DNA of 64,000 nt from Chitinophagaceae bacterium (GTDB lineage Bacteria > Bacteroidota > Bacteroidia > Chitinophagales > Chitinophagaceae). The stretch's first letter is position 1; the number at the start of each line of letters is the position of its first letter. The DNA lies in contig JAHBTK010000001.1 of assembly GCA_019638625.1 (NCBI GenBank), forward strand, positions 797,434 through 861,433. The letters run 5' to 3'. Position numbers and translations under genes: made by a program. Positions 52,778 to 62,809 of the stretch are shown piece after piece. Under the pieces are notes generated by a model, which made no database searches, was not told the DNA's origin, and saw only the letters and a list, made by a program, of their open reading frames with translations.

Positions 52778-54562
52778 TTAACTTTTTTCTTTCCCGGACG
52801 GGATGCTGCTATCCAGTTTTACTGTACTGAAGTGAACAGCCGTCAGGTCTATACCAGCTTCATTGTAAACGATCTGGATATTTTTATGCAGTTCTGAATA
52901 GATCGTGTCCATTTCATTGGGCATCCTGGTGTATGCGTTCAACTGGTAGGTAATATAAAAATCATCCAGGCTCAACTGAAATACGAAAGGCACGGGGATA
53001 TGTTCTATCATAGGGGTTTTCAAAGCCGCTTTGATCAGAAGCTGTTCATTGGTTTTCCAGGGCACTTTATATCCTACGGTTATCCTGGTATTGAGTATCA
53101 ATCCCAGCTCTTCTGCATTGGAAGAGTAGTTTACCGCATTGGCCGCCAGCACATTTGAGTTAGGCAGGGTTACCTCCTCATTTTTTATAGTCCTTATCTT
53201 GGTAACCAGTAGTGTTTTTTCTATTACATCCCCGGTTACATCGCCAATCTTTACCCGGTCTCCAATCTTGAAGGGGCGCATATATGTTATGATCAGGCCG
53301 GCAATCATATTGCTTATGGAAGAAGAAGAACCCAGCGAGATCAGGATTCCCAGGAAAACTGATACTCCCTGGAAGGCAGGAGAACCTGATCCCGGAAGAT
53401 AAGGGAAGACTATGATCAGCATGAAGATGTAGAGAAAAAAACGGATAATGCCGTAAGTGGTCCGGGCAAAATCTTTGTGGAACCCCGGTATTTCCAGGCG
53501 GCCTTTTTCTACCTGCACCGCAAAGTATTTTATGATCCTGATGAGGAACCGCGTAAAAATGAAGACAACTATAATAGTCGTGAGATCAGGCAAAAAAGCT
53601 ACAAACGAATGGAATATCTTTTTTGCGGGAGTAATGATCCAGTTAAGCAGGGTTTCAGCATAGTGTTGTGTTTGCGGAAAAACATTAAATATTACCGGCA
53701 ACGATAAATACAGCACCACGATAATGCCCGCTATGCGGAGTATATTATGAAAGCGGATCACAAGGGAAGCCTGTTCTGCGGGTGTAAACAACCTGAATGA
53801 CCTGAACGAAATTCCCTTGAATATTTTCTTCCTGTGTTTAAACAGGTAGTGTTCAAACCATTTGAAAAATTTATTGATTATGTAAATGATCAGCAGCAGT
53901 CCTATAATAGCAAGGCTCACCCATCCTACCCTGATAAGCTGGTTCCTGAAACTGTTTTGTTTTTTCTCGTGTTCAATAGCAGCCGCTATTTTTTCGAGGT
54001 ATTCGTTTGCCAGCGTTTCCCTGGATGTTTCATACCACATAGCATCCAGGTCGGAAAAGGATGCTACAATAAAGCCGCTTTTATAAACAATATTGGCCGC
54101 ATTCTCCGTAGTAACGATTTTTAATGAATCTTTATTAAAAAAATCATCTTCATATAACCTGAGGATACGCTCTGTTGTAGAGTTGGCCCGGTCTGCCGCG
54201 GTGAACGACCCGGTGCCGGTATGGATATAAAACAGCGTATCCCGGAAAGGATGGACCGCAAAACTCTCACCAATAGCCTTTAGTTGTAATATCCTGTTTT
54301 GTTGAGCTATCTTCCGGTCGGCTTCTTTTTCTTCCAGCAGTTTCAGTTTTTCCTCCAGTTCATTTATTTCCGGTTTCGCCTGCGCCTCCTTCAGCTTTTT
54401 TTCCAGTTGCACTTTTACCAGGGAGTCGATGATCTTTTGATTTTCTTCCTGAATAATGAGTTTTTCTGTCAGTATTATGCTGTCTCTTATACCTGTACTA
54501 TCCTGCGCAAAGGAGACAAAAGCCAGCACCCAGAGAAATACGGGAAGTATTAGTTTTTTCAT
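52778..54562 (-). CDS. Mechanosensitive ion channel (MscS family)
   Basis: 594 residues. Signal peptide (KKLILPVFLWVLAFVSFAQ), a charged coiled-coil part at about 40-95 (EKLKLLEEKEADRKIAQQNR), a helix at about 215-237 and further membrane segments. Then comes the MscS core with pore helix VFLGILISLGSSSSISNMIAGLIITYMRPFKIGDRVKIGDVTGDVIEKTLLVTKIRTIKNEEVTLPNS. The C-terminal cytoplasmic part follows. The pore helix is glycine/alanine/serine-rich as expected. It probably relieves osmotic downshock. It stands alone on the reverse strand. Confidence 0.92.
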   Translation of the reverse strand: MKKLILPVFLWVLAFVSFAQDSTGIRDSIILTEKLIIQEENQKIIDSLVKVQLEKKLKEAQAKPEINELEEKLKLLEEKEADRKIAQQNRILQLKAIGESFAVHPFRDTLFYIHTGTGSFTAADRANSTTERILRLYEDDFFNKDSLKIVTTENAANIVYKSGFIVASFSDLDAMWYETSRETLANEYLEKIAAAIEHEKKQNSFRNQLIRVGWVSLAIIGLLLIIYIINKFFKWFEHYLFKHRKKIFKGISFRSFRLFTPAEQASLVIRFHNILRIAGIIVVLYLSLPVIFNVFPQTQHYAETLLNWIITPAKKIFHSFVAFLPDLTTIIVVFIFTRFLIRIIKYFAVQVEKGRLEIPGFHKDFARTTYGIIRFFLYIFMLIIVFPYLPGSGSPAFQGVSVFLGILISLGSSSSISNMIAGLIITYMRPFKIGDRVKIGDVTGDVIEKTLLVTKIRTIKNEEVTLPNSNVLAANAVNYSSNAEELGLILNTRITVGYKVPWKTNEQLLIKAALKTPMIEHIPVPFVFQLSLDDFYITYQLNAYTRMPNEMDTIYSELHKNIQIVYNEAGIDLTAVHFSTVKLDSSIPSGKEKS

Positions 54563-54670
54563 TTCAGGTTTTTGAAGCTGCCGCTCGGTTTACAACTGCA
54601 ATGTTACAAAACTCATTTACAAACCGGTTGAGAAAAAAGTATTTATCGGAACGTTAGCCGGTTCTGATGA

Positions 54671-57466
54671 TTACTCCGGTATAGCATGTATGGTGAGATA
54701 AGCCACCTCTTTTATAACTGCCCCGGTTTTAGCCTTCACTTCAAACCGTAACCGTACGGTTTGAGCAGGCCCCATTTCAGGAATATGTAATACGAGGGAA
54801 CGCCTGTCTGCACAAACCACTACCTTACTTACCTGCAGGCTGTCTTCCCCTTTTATACCGGGATGCCGGACCGAGTAGTGGTCGGAACCGTAACTACTGG
54901 TCCATTTATAATTGTGTTGTGTAACAAAATATTTCCCGGTATCACTGTTCAGAGCGGTATCCAGCTCACAATTAAAATCCAGTTGTACACCTTCTTTCAC
55001 CACCCTGATCCCGGTAACCAGGTGTCCTGTTCCTCCTTTGTATCTTACCCTGCTTAAAACCCCGTATTGTGAGGCCACCCCGTCATCCCAACCGGTTAAC
55101 CCTGTAGTGTACACCTGTTTGTCTGCCGGGCTTACGGCCACCCGTTGAATACCTGCTTCGAACTGGAACGGCAGGGCTAACATCGCACCCTGCATGATCC
55201 CGTTTATTTCCTGCGGATAAAAAGTGTATAGCCATCCCCGCCCGAAACTGGAATGGATAAACCGGTTGCCTAACGGTCCCCACTGCTGATCGCTCCAGGC
55301 GCCGCCACCGGGAGAATTGTCGAACTCCTGTGGCAACCACAGGGCAGGCGGGTCAAAGCTTTCAGGCAGTTTCACTATCTCCGGGACCAATTCGCCCTTG
55401 ACCGCCTGTTCTTTGGTGAAGCTTTTTCCGTCCGGCGACCATGCGCCACTCCCGTCGAACAGGTTGGGAACATACCCGTAGAAGCCGCCCTGTTTAACTG
55501 CATTGATCTTGTTTGCCGGCATCCAGTTGCCCTGGTTGTCACTTACATATATTTTATTATCGGGGGTTACGGTAATGCCGTTATTGGTCCGGAATCCGCC
55601 GGCGATACTCTCCGCCCGTTTACCGTCCGGAGATATTTTTATTACATTACCCGGGTCTTTATTATCGGTATATTGTCCCACTTTGGCATAATAAAAGTTT
55701 CCCTCGCTATCGGTTTCCAGCCCGAAATTGAACGCGTGGAAAAAAGAGGATACATCGTGATCTGTATAAAAGTTCCTGTAAAAATCGGTTTCACCATCTC
55801 CATTCAGGTCATGCAGTACGATAATGCCGTTCCGGGCGGTCACATAAATGCTGTCGTTTACAATTTTCAGCCCCATTGGTTCATACAGGCCGGTAGCGAT
55901 TCTTTGCCAGGAAATATTTTTTAGTTCCTCATCTATACCTGACGCCACCCACACATCACCTGTATAAGTGGCTATGACAACATCGCCGTTATTTTTGAAC
56001 CCAAGGCAGGTGGGACGCACCCAGGCATTCCAGGGGTTATTAAAAGGCAACGGTATATTGTCTACCGCATAGGGATAGTCTGCCGGAAGCGGTACTGCCT
56101 TTTCCGGGCTGGTCTTATCGGCATCCTTGCTGTATATGGGATCAAAATGGGGTTTGCCGGCATTCAGTTTTCCTACGGTTTTTATTTTCGTTGTCCATTG
56201 CGAAGGCCCGCCTGCTACCATCTTTGTCAGATCAGGAAGCTGCCCGGTATTCAGCAATGATCTTACATATACTTTATAAGCGTTCAGCGCCTGCGCCGAC
56301 CCTCCCGATGTTCTCAACACCTGTAAACTGAACGGATGGTCGCTTTCAGGAATGGTGAGTACAATACGGTGCCGGTCGTCAACATTGAGTTTTACCGGCT
56401 TATCGCTTGCAACAGCCGCGGATATAAATTGTCTGGTCACGGGGTCGGTAACGGTCGTAAACAGGCTGTCTTTGGTTACGCTTCCGTCCAATTGCCCGAT
56501 ATAAATGGATTGCTCCTTTCCCGGTGAAACATGCAGTGTGTGAGCTATCACTGTATTATTGCTTAAAACCCGGGGCATTTCCAATACATTCCTGCCGGCA
56601 ACAGCATAGGAAAGGATCGCCTTTTTCTCATGCATATAATGACCATGGTACCGCAGGTATGCTGCGGGTAAAGGAGACCTGGGACCAATAGTTTCATTCA
56701 GTGAATCTATTTTGTTATTATAGGTCCATTGCCAGAGGTCCAGTCCTTTCATCATTGTTCCTTTTACAACAGGTTGTCCCTCGCCACGGTACTTGCGGTA
56801 TTTGGTTTCGTCCAGGCTCAGGCTTCCCATCCATAGGGCGGCGCTGCCCATACGAAGTAAGTTGTAGCTTATATGAACCGTATTGTTGAGGCTTACTGTC
56901 AGCATGGAAGTACTCTGGTCTTTCACCTGCGAATAGAGGGCAGTTCCATAATCGCCGGCGTTGTTGGAAAACCATTCCTGCCCGTATTTGATATTTCCTT
57001 TTAACGCTTCGCTCCGCGTAATGGCTTTTTGCTGTGCAATGGAAGCTTTGGACTTCGGCAGCTTTTCCAGGTAAGTTTCCGTAATAGCAAAATACTGTGA
57101 AGGGTTTGACTTCCTGATAAATGTTTCCCTGATATACTGTATGACGTAGTACCGTTCTTCCGGTGTAAGCCATGACTGGGCAGGCATAGTGCCCGAACCA
57201 TTGGTAATGGTCTGCCACATTTCATAAGGTTGGGTGCCAAACCGCATTTTGTCTTTATTAAAGGATCTCGCCTGCGGCAGGGAAGCTGTTCCATCTGCGC
57301 CATGGCAGGCAATACAGGAGCCTGCATAAATTCTCTTTCCTTTTTCAAGGGTGGTATTGTCCAGTTTTTTGAGGATAGCAGCATGATCAATATCTTCTGC
57401 CGGGGTATCCACAAGCATACCGGCAAGTCCGGTTAATACCAGGGATATGTATACCATATTCTTCAT
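54671..57466 (-). CDS. Large secreted cytochrome c with a beta-propeller dehydrogenase-like part
   Basis: 931 residues from the Met at 57466 (KNMVYISLVLTGLAG, a signal peptide); an upstream frame to 57676 is unlikely. The haem domain has GSCIACHGADG (Cys51, Cys54, His55) and a candidate axial Met in GTMPAQSW. A middle part with GHYMHEKKAILSYAVAG resembles DUF6797. From about 540 a six-bladed propeller like L-sorbosone or soluble glucose dehydrogenases can be read (YVTARNGIIVLHDLNGDGETDFYRNF, GGFRTNNGITVTPDNKIYVSDNQGNW). The order haem, then unknown domain, then propeller is known in Bacteroidota and Planctomycetota proteins. It is likely a periplasmic oxidase; the substrate is unknown. Confidence 0.82.
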   Translation of the reverse strand: MKNMVYISLVLTGLAGMLVDTPAEDIDHAAILKKLDNTTLEKGKRIYAGSCIACHGADGTASLPQARSFNKDKMRFGTQPYEMWQTITNGSGTMPAQSWLTPEERYYVIQYIRETFIRKSNPSQYFAITETYLEKLPKSKASIAQQKAITRSEALKGNIKYGQEWFSNNAGDYGTALYSQVKDQSTSMLTVSLNNTVHISYNLLRMGSAALWMGSLSLDETKYRKYRGEGQPVVKGTMMKGLDLWQWTYNNKIDSLNETIGPRSPLPAAYLRYHGHYMHEKKAILSYAVAGRNVLEMPRVLSNNTVIAHTLHVSPGKEQSIYIGQLDGSVTKDSLFTTVTDPVTRQFISAAVASDKPVKLNVDDRHRIVLTIPESDHPFSLQVLRTSGGSAQALNAYKVYVRSLLNTGQLPDLTKMVAGGPSQWTTKIKTVGKLNAGKPHFDPIYSKDADKTSPEKAVPLPADYPYAVDNIPLPFNNPWNAWVRPTCLGFKNNGDVVIATYTGDVWVASGIDEELKNISWQRIATGLYEPMGLKIVNDSIYVTARNGIIVLHDLNGDGETDFYRNFYTDHDVSSFFHAFNFGLETDSEGNFYYAKVGQYTDNKDPGNVIKISPDGKRAESIAGGFRTNNGITVTPDNKIYVSDNQGNWMPANKINAVKQGGFYGYVPNLFDGSGAWSPDGKSFTKEQAVKGELVPEIVKLPESFDPPALWLPQEFDNSPGGGAWSDQQWGPLGNRFIHSSFGRGWLYTFYPQEINGIMQGAMLALPFQFEAGIQRVAVSPADKQVYTTGLTGWDDGVASQYGVLSRVRYKGGTGHLVTGIRVVKEGVQLDFNCELDTALNSDTGKYFVTQHNYKWTSSYGSDHYSVRHPGIKGEDSLQVSKVVVCADRRSLVLHIPEMGPAQTVRLRFEVKAKTGAVIKEVAYLTIHAIPE

Positions 57467-57669
57467 ACCGGGAAATAGTTTTTGTATCCAAACGTTCCAT
57501 TCAGGGTTACTTCCGTCAAAATAAAAGCCCGGGAAAGTATCTTGTGGGTCTGAAACTAAAAATTTTAATATTACTAAACTTTTTTGAGAAATCAACTTTC
57601 TTAAAAAGAACCTATTTTTAAACCACATAAAAGGCAACCCGGAGTACGGGCATCGGGAATGAAATAATA

Positions 57670-58251
57670 ATGCCATACAATAAAATTGCCATACTGGTCG
57701 GTGGGTCGGATTTATTCTCCGGTATAAGGGGTATATCTAAAGGAACGAGGACCATTGAGAAAAAGATCTGTCCTTTATTTGATGAGGTAATTGTTGTGAA
57801 CTATAACTACTTCCTGGATTTCGGAAGAACGCTTCGTACTTTACACCGCAGGTTCCTGGAGGAGGAAGCTGACCCGGTTATTTTTTTATATGGATACAGC
57901 AAGGGCGGTGAAGTGGTGTTGAAATTAAGCCGCCTGCTGGAAAAAACACATACTATACAATTGCTGCTGACCGTTGATATTGCCAATGGTCCGTGGTCTG
58001 CCGGTATTAACCGGTCGGTGCCGTCCAATGTAAAAAAGAATATCAACGTATACCAGTCAAAACCCAAACCGCCTTTATTTTCTTATGGATTGCCGGCCTG
58101 TTCTGATCATCCGGTTGTTATTGACAATATCGATCTGACCGGCAGTAAAATCAATAACACAATAATTACTCACTCCAACATAGAGGTATTGATGACAGAT
58201 GAGGTTATCCGCTGGATGCATACAGAGATGGCCGGTTGGATTCCGGCATGA
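57670..58251 (+). CDS. Alpha/beta-hydrolase-like protein
   Basis: 193 residues without a signal peptide. The nucleophile elbow reads FLYGYSKGGEVV (G-x-S-x-G). A later Asp may lie in LLTVDIANGPW. A His could be that of ITHSNIEVLM. The protein looks like a small lipase- or thioesterase-like hydrolase, similar to a PGAP1-type fold, but the early oxyanion part is not clear (AILVGGSDLFSG). It is divergent from the cytochrome gene and followed by DUF488 in the same direction, with a gap of 77 bases. Confidence 0.6.
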   Translation: MPYNKIAILVGGSDLFSGIRGISKGTRTIEKKICPLFDEVIVVNYNYFLDFGRTLRTLHRRFLEEEADPVIFLYGYSKGGEVVLKLSRLLEKTHTIQLLLTVDIANGPWSAGINRSVPSNVKKNINVYQSKPKPPLFSYGLPACSDHPVVIDNIDLTGSKINNTIITHSNIEVLMTDEVIRWMHTEMAGWIPA

Positions 58252-58328
58252 TAAATATCATCTGATTTTATTTTTGAAACCACCTGTTTTTCCATAACTT
58301 GAACTATTCACTAAGCTTGCTACTGATC

Positions 58329-58703
58329 ATGCGTCCTGATATTCACATAAAACGTGTTTACAATCCCGCTTCTAAAAGCGACGGCTACAGGATACTGGTA
58401 GACCGGCTTTGGCCGAGAGGTGTTACAAAAGAAGAAGCGGATATACAGGAGTGGGCCAAAGACCTGGCGCCCTCACCGGAACTCAGAAAATGGTTTGGTC
58501 ATTTACCGGAACACTGGAACGGGTTTAAAAAAAAGTATATGCAGGAACTGGAAGACAACCCTGATGTACCTGAATTTTTAGAACAACATAAACAACAAAA
58601 ACTGATCACACTGGTATACGGAGCCAAAGACGAAACACACACGCATGCTTTGGTATTGCAACAGTACCTGATGGAATCATATACAAACCCTGGAAAGACC
58701 TGA
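58329..58703 (+). CDS. DUF488 family protein
   Basis: 124 residues from ATG 58329 (MRPDIHIKRVYNPASKSDGYRILVDRLWPRGVTKEEADIQEW, here read in two pieces); a TTG 10 codons upstream is less likely. The DUF488 pattern is clear, with VDRLWPRGV and KLITLVYGAKDETHTHALVLQQYL. Function unknown; the family is often found near stress genes. Its stop shares a base with the start of the following di-haem peroxidase (TGATG), so the two are translationally coupled. Confidence 0.88.
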   Translation: MRPDIHIKRVYNPASKSDGYRILVDRLWPRGVTKEEADIQEWAKDLAPSPELRKWFGHLPEHWNGFKKKYMQELEDNPDVPEFLEQHKQQKLITLVYGAKDETHTHALVLQQYLMESYTNPGKT

Positions 58704-59908
58704 TGCGCCTGAGATCATTTAACAAGCTGGTATTCATTATAAGTATCCTGGTTGCTTGCGGAGGCATCATAGAAGCCTGCCGCGAACCTGTAAACGAACA
58801 AGCCAGGATCACCCGGAAAAAAGAAGCCGACCTTGGAAAAATAGCCGCCCTGCCCGTTTCTTTTCTTTCACCGGCGGACAATCCTACCACGGAGGAAAAA
58901 GTTGAGTTGGGGCGGTTACTGTTCTATGACCCCATCCTCTCAGGTAATAAGGACGTTTCCTGCGCTACCTGTCATCACCCCGAATTTGGTTATGCCGAGA
59001 GCCTGGATCTGCCTATTGGCGTAAATGGCCGGGGACTCGGACAAAACCGGGTATTTAAAAAGCCGAATAACATACCATTTACAAAAAGGAATTCGCAGTC
59101 ATTGCTGAACATTGCTTTTAACGGGATTGATGAAAACGGGAACTATGTGCCTGATAAGGCTCCCATGTTTTGGGACCTCCGTGCATCGGGACTGGAAGAA
59201 CAGGCGCTGGAACCTATTAAGACCCTGGAGGAAATGCGCGGGTTTGATTTCGCTGAACATGAGATCGTTCCGGAAGTGGTAAAACGTCTTAACGCCATAC
59301 CTGCCTATGGAAAGATATTTAACAGTGTATTTCCTGGTGACAAAGAAATAACAGCCGAGAACCTGGCGAAGTCGCTGGCTGCTTTTCAACGTTCCCTTGT
59401 TTCTAACAACTCCAGGTTCGATCAATACATGCGCGGCGATAAATCGGCGCTTTCAACACGGGAGATAGAAGGAATGCAGTTGTTTATTACTTCGGGTTGT
59501 GCCCGCTGTCATAACGGGCCAATGTTTTCGGATTTCAAACCGCATGTATTGGGAGTGGCTGAAAATGACAAACTGCCGTTTTCAGACTCCGGTTTCCAGC
59601 AAAGTTATGCTTTCAGGACGCCTACCTTGAGAAACCTGAGGCGTACAAGACCTTATATGCATAACGGTAAAATACAGACGCTGGAAAGCGTACTCACTTT
59701 TTATGAAGACCTTCAGGGGAAAGAGCTGGCGAATAAACACCTTACCCGGCAGCACCTGGATACCCTGGCAAAACAGCTTCGGGTAGAATTCAAACATATC
59801 AATACAATCGTGGAATTTCTCAACACCCTCAATGATGATGATTATGATCGGAGGATACCGGACAAAGTGCCGAGTGGCCTGCCGGTGGGTGGTTTGATCA
59901 AAAACTGA
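58703..59908 (+). CDS. Di-haem cytochrome c peroxidase (MauG/CcpA family)
   Basis: 401 residues. The N-terminus has a signal with a possible lipobox (SILVACGG). The first haem site is CATCHHPEFGY; the second is CARCHNGPMFSD. Between them comes KKPNNIPFTKRNSQSLLNIAFN, and near the end TPTLRNLRRTRPYMHNG, as in the family. It reduces hydrogen peroxide in the periplasm with electrons from cytochrome c or quinol. It is coupled to DUF488 by a TGATG overlap. Confidence 0.93.
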   Translation: MRLRSFNKLVFIISILVACGGIIEACREPVNEQARITRKKEADLGKIAALPVSFLSPADNPTTEEKVELGRLLFYDPILSGNKDVSCATCHHPEFGYAESLDLPIGVNGRGLGQNRVFKKPNNIPFTKRNSQSLLNIAFNGIDENGNYVPDKAPMFWDLRASGLEEQALEPIKTLEEMRGFDFAEHEIVPEVVKRLNAIPAYGKIFNSVFPGDKEITAENLAKSLAAFQRSLVSNNSRFDQYMRGDKSALSTREIEGMQLFITSGCARCHNGPMFSDFKPHVLGVAENDKLPFSDSGFQQSYAFRTPTLRNLRRTRPYMHNGKIQTLESVLTFYEDLQGKELANKHLTRQHLDTLAKQLRVEFKHINTIVEFLNTLNDDDYDRRIPDKVPSGLPVGGLIKN

Positions 59909-60252
59909 TAAGCTTATGGTAGTGTATCAGATCCTCAAAAACCGGCAGAGAATAATGCGTTTACAGGAGGCAATTTCGGTCTCCGCATAGTCTACCTGTG
60001 TTTTTTTTAGTATTTACTTATCGAGATTTACGTAGTTTGTAGCTACATGTTTTTAAGTACGGTGCAACCTCTACGAACTTTCTATAATAAATCGTCCGGA
60101 ACACCGGACAGGGGCAAGGATTGAATATTTCTAATAGATTAGCGTTGAAATAAAGATTTTTGTATTCAGGAAATTGTTTAATTCTTCAGGTTGAGATCGA
60201 AGCGTATAGAATAAAAAGGGCAGGTCAGTTTTCAGGGTTTAACATTCCTGCT
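59909..60252. other. Gap before the DDE transposase
   Basis: No gene is seen. The sequence is A/T-rich. A GTAGTTTGTAGCTAC-like imperfect palindrome lies near 60029-60044. The left end of the transposon containing the DDE gene should lie here, but I could not find a terminal inverted repeat matching the region after 61524. Confidence 0.4.
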
Positions 60253-61524
60253 TCAGAAGGAATAATTACAGCATTTTTGCTGTTTGTTCTTCGCGATGCG
60301 CTCAATTTTAGCTGTTTGCCTTTGTGTTATCAATGAAATTTTATCTGCTGTTTTCCCATTGAGTACTTCTAAAGGAGTGAGTCCGTTCAATATATTATGC
60401 GGCCGGTTGTTAAAATCGCTGATCGCTTCGGGGAGCCAGTGGCAAAGGCTGTTAAAATCGGCAATATGTTTATGATAAAGAAAGTGATATTTCAGGTTCT
60501 TATTAGCAGCTTCGATCATTGAGTTAGAAAACTCAACATCTCGCTGGGCTATAATATGCTCAAACACAGGGTTGTTTGTATTTGCCAAAAAGTTTTTAAC
60601 CGGACCAAAGTTTTCGGAGCCATCATCGGTCATAAGACGACAGAGATCTAATGCAGCAGGTTGTAAGTAGGTTGTATGTGTATTTTGTACCAACTTCATC
60701 ATAACGGTTGCTTTGCATGAACTGCTTACGGCAAAGTCTAAAATAGCCCTTGAAAAATTATCCTGAACAAGATAAATGTAAGATTTCATGTTATCGACTG
60801 TTCTGAAAACGGTAACATCAGCATGTAACAGTTGTAGCGGAGCGGCAGCTCTTATACCTGAGGAATGATTTTTTCTTCGTTTCGGAGCGGTTCTGCGGGT
60901 TAGGTTCAGGCGTGTTACATATTTATAAAATGTGTTGATATGGAAAAAGGCTGCCCTGTCACGTATGATCTGGTGATAAACAGAAGCCAGCGGCCAGTGT
61001 ATATACCTGCTGTCCTCACAATACTTTTTTATAGTGCTTACCTCCCGATGCAGGAGCTGGGCGGGATGTTTGGGAATACAAAGGCTAAGTGGCGAATGTG
61101 AACATATTCTTTGTTTCAACTGTCGGTATTGTTGCCGGGAAACCCGGAGCAATTTCAAACAAAAGTTGAACCCGATTTGTTTGCCCGCTTTTGCAATGTT
61201 GCTTAGGACTACCTCATTTACCCCGGACAACCTGCTTTGCATAAGCAACTTGTATTTATGTACGAATCGCTGAATGGCTATGATACGCAATAATGCTTTG
61301 TTGATTTTCTGCAGCTTTCTGCTAACGGCAATTTCCTGTAAGGTTTGAAAAAGATGCCGGTTTTGACAATACCAGTCGTATCCGAATAATACTGTAACAG
61401 GCTTATGCTGCCATTCATGCCTGGTAGATCGGGGAATAGCCGCTAATATTTCTTCGGGAAGGAATTGCAGATAAAATGCCACCATTACAAAGGGGTGATA
61501 GGATTTTTTAGCTCGAGGGTTCAT
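60253..61524 (-). mobile_element. DDE transposase gene (rve/IS3-like integrase core)
   Basis: 423 residues. An N-terminal 200-residue part contains putative helix-turn-helix segments (RVSRQQYRQLKQRICSH). It is followed by the integrase core with the first Asp in LLHADVTVFR, second Asp in LMTDDGSENFG and Glu in SNSMIEAANKN, spaced as in a DD(35-36)E enzyme. The C-terminal part (DFNNRPHNILNGLTPLEVLNGK) is typical of IS3-like transposases. It has no accompanying orfA and no recognised inverted repeats. It is encoded on the reverse strand in one intact frame, so it may still be active. Confidence 0.85.
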
Positions 61525-61604
61525 ATTAGATAAGGTGATTTACAGCGGCTTCTTTTCTGGTTATTCTTTTAAGGGAATTTCAACATCCTTTAATTTTTAC
61601 AGTA

Positions 61605-62048
61605 TTAACAAGGCTTTCCTGTATCACCGCCATAATCTGCTTTTCTTAGAACAACAATGCATTGCTCTACGAGCTTGCTTTTTATAAAGAAACGGTAATA
61701 ATCAGGTGTAAGTTCCTTAATTTCTACGTGCAGCAGATCGCCTGGTTTAAATATCATGGCAGCAGGTCCTGTAGCCTGTTTTACCTCAAGTTGGTAATGT
61801 ATGCTGTCAATCCATGTAACGGCATAGGTAATGGATGCGCTTAACTCACCCATATGTTCGGTGCAGGTATTACCGCTAAACTCAATGTAAGACTGCGGGG
61901 CTTCAGCATAATACCATTTTCCGGAGAGCTTATCATTGGCGATAGATGGTTTATCTTCAGAACGGCTCTGTTCAGAACTTTCAATATTGGAGCAACTATA
62001 GAGTGTAAAGCAAAAAAGAAGAATATAAGGATGCAAATACATTTTCAT
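61605..62048 (-). CDS. Unrecognised lipoprotein, 147 residues
   Basis: KMYLHPYILLFCFTLYSCSNIESS is a signal peptide with a lipobox Cys. The mature part reads like a small beta-rich domain (GKWYYAEAPQSYIEFSGNTCTEHMGELSASITYAVTW), ending in FKPGDLLHVEIKELTPDYYRFFIKSKL. It resembles lipocalin-like or META-like lipoproteins but no family can be named. The gap of 80 bases to the transposase and the intergenic sequence give no further hint. Confidence 0.65.
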   Translation of the reverse strand: MKMYLHPYILLFCFTLYSCSNIESSEQSRSEDKPSIANDKLSGKWYYAEAPQSYIEFSGNTCTEHMGELSASITYAVTWIDSIHYQLEVKQATGPAAMIFKPGDLLHVEIKELTPDYYRFFIKSKLVEQCIVVLRKADYGGDTGKPC

Positions 62049-62182
62049 AATAACAGGTTTTAAGTGATTAGCAGATATAAGTGTTTTTTATGTATAAAAT
62101 ACGTTATATAAAAATAAGCATTTCATACTTTGTTTTTGCTTGCTTTCAAGTGCTCTTCCGGGGGCGGAATAGTTCTGATACA

Positions 62183-62593
62183 TTATATTTTTTCCACTAG
62201 AGCAGCAAACTCGCCAATAGAAAGTGTGGCTATTTTAGGAAAATCAATTTTTTTTAATACATCAAAATGCCTGTCTTCTGTAACCAGGTAGTTTGCGTTG
62301 CCTGCAATAGCACAATCGCTATATTTATTGTCATCAGCATCCGCATCAATCAGCAGCCATTTATAATAAGCAACATGAAAGTGTACATTGGGCAACTCTT
62401 TTAAAAGTGCCACCAGTGCATTAGCGGTTGAAATGCTATATTTTTGCTGTATCACCTCCTCGTATTCAAACAAAATTTCTTCCGAAACTGCAAGGTCGTA
62501 TTTTCCACTGATCAGGTGCTTATAAATAATATGATAAGGCGACCTGGAAGTAAGGCACATCACAAAAATGTTGCAATCAATTACAACAGTCAT
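62183..62593 (-). CDS. PIN-domain toxin
   Basis: 136 residues. Acidic metal-site residues: Asp in VVIDCNIFVMCL, Glu in EEILFEYEEVI, and Asp residues in LIDADADDNKYSDCAIAG. Together these are the PIN-domain pattern of putative toxin components that cleave RNA. The preceding 70-residue gene, only 3 bases away, is the likely antitoxin. It lies in a region with repeats and a transposase, as is common for toxin-antitoxin pairs. Confidence 0.88.
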   Translation of the reverse strand: MTVVIDCNIFVMCLTSRSPYHIIYKHLISGKYDLAVSEEILFEYEEVIQQKYSISTANALVALLKELPNVHFHVAYYKWLLIDADADDNKYSDCAIAGNANYLVTEDRHFDVLKKIDFPKIATLSIGEFAALVEKI

Positions 62594-62596
62594 TCT

Positions 62597-62809
62597 TTAA
62601 GCAGTTTTGCGAAAATGTTCCGCTTTCCATTTCTCAAAGATTTCAGAGGTATATCCCCGGGTGTCAAAAGCCTTATCTGCTTCCCTGGTAACTTTGTCTG
62701 CCAGGTAAGTTACCAAGAGCGATTTTATTTCCCTGAGGTCTTCTTCGCTCTGTTCGGAAGCGAATAGCTTGAGGATTTCCAACTGTGCATTATTTAATGC
62801 TGTTTCCAT
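62597..62809 (-). CDS. Putative antitoxin of the PIN-domain toxin
   Basis: 70 residues, METALNNAQLEILKLFASEQ at the start, then a helical EDLREIKSLLVTYLADKVTREADKAFDTRGYT and a C-terminal WKAEHFRKT. It is small, charged and helical like other PIN-partner antitoxins in Bacteroidota; I see no ribbon-helix-helix clearly. It is the first gene of the pair, 3 bases upstream of the toxin start. Confidence 0.78.
   Translation of the reverse strand: METALNNAQLEILKLFASEQSEEDLREIKSLLVTYLADKVTREADKAFDTRGYTSEIFEKWKAEHFRKTA

Noticed and set aside
54671..57676. 1001-residue version of the cytochrome protein
   Set aside because: The extra 70 residues have no signal-peptide logic, whereas a signal peptide begins exactly at the Met at 57466.
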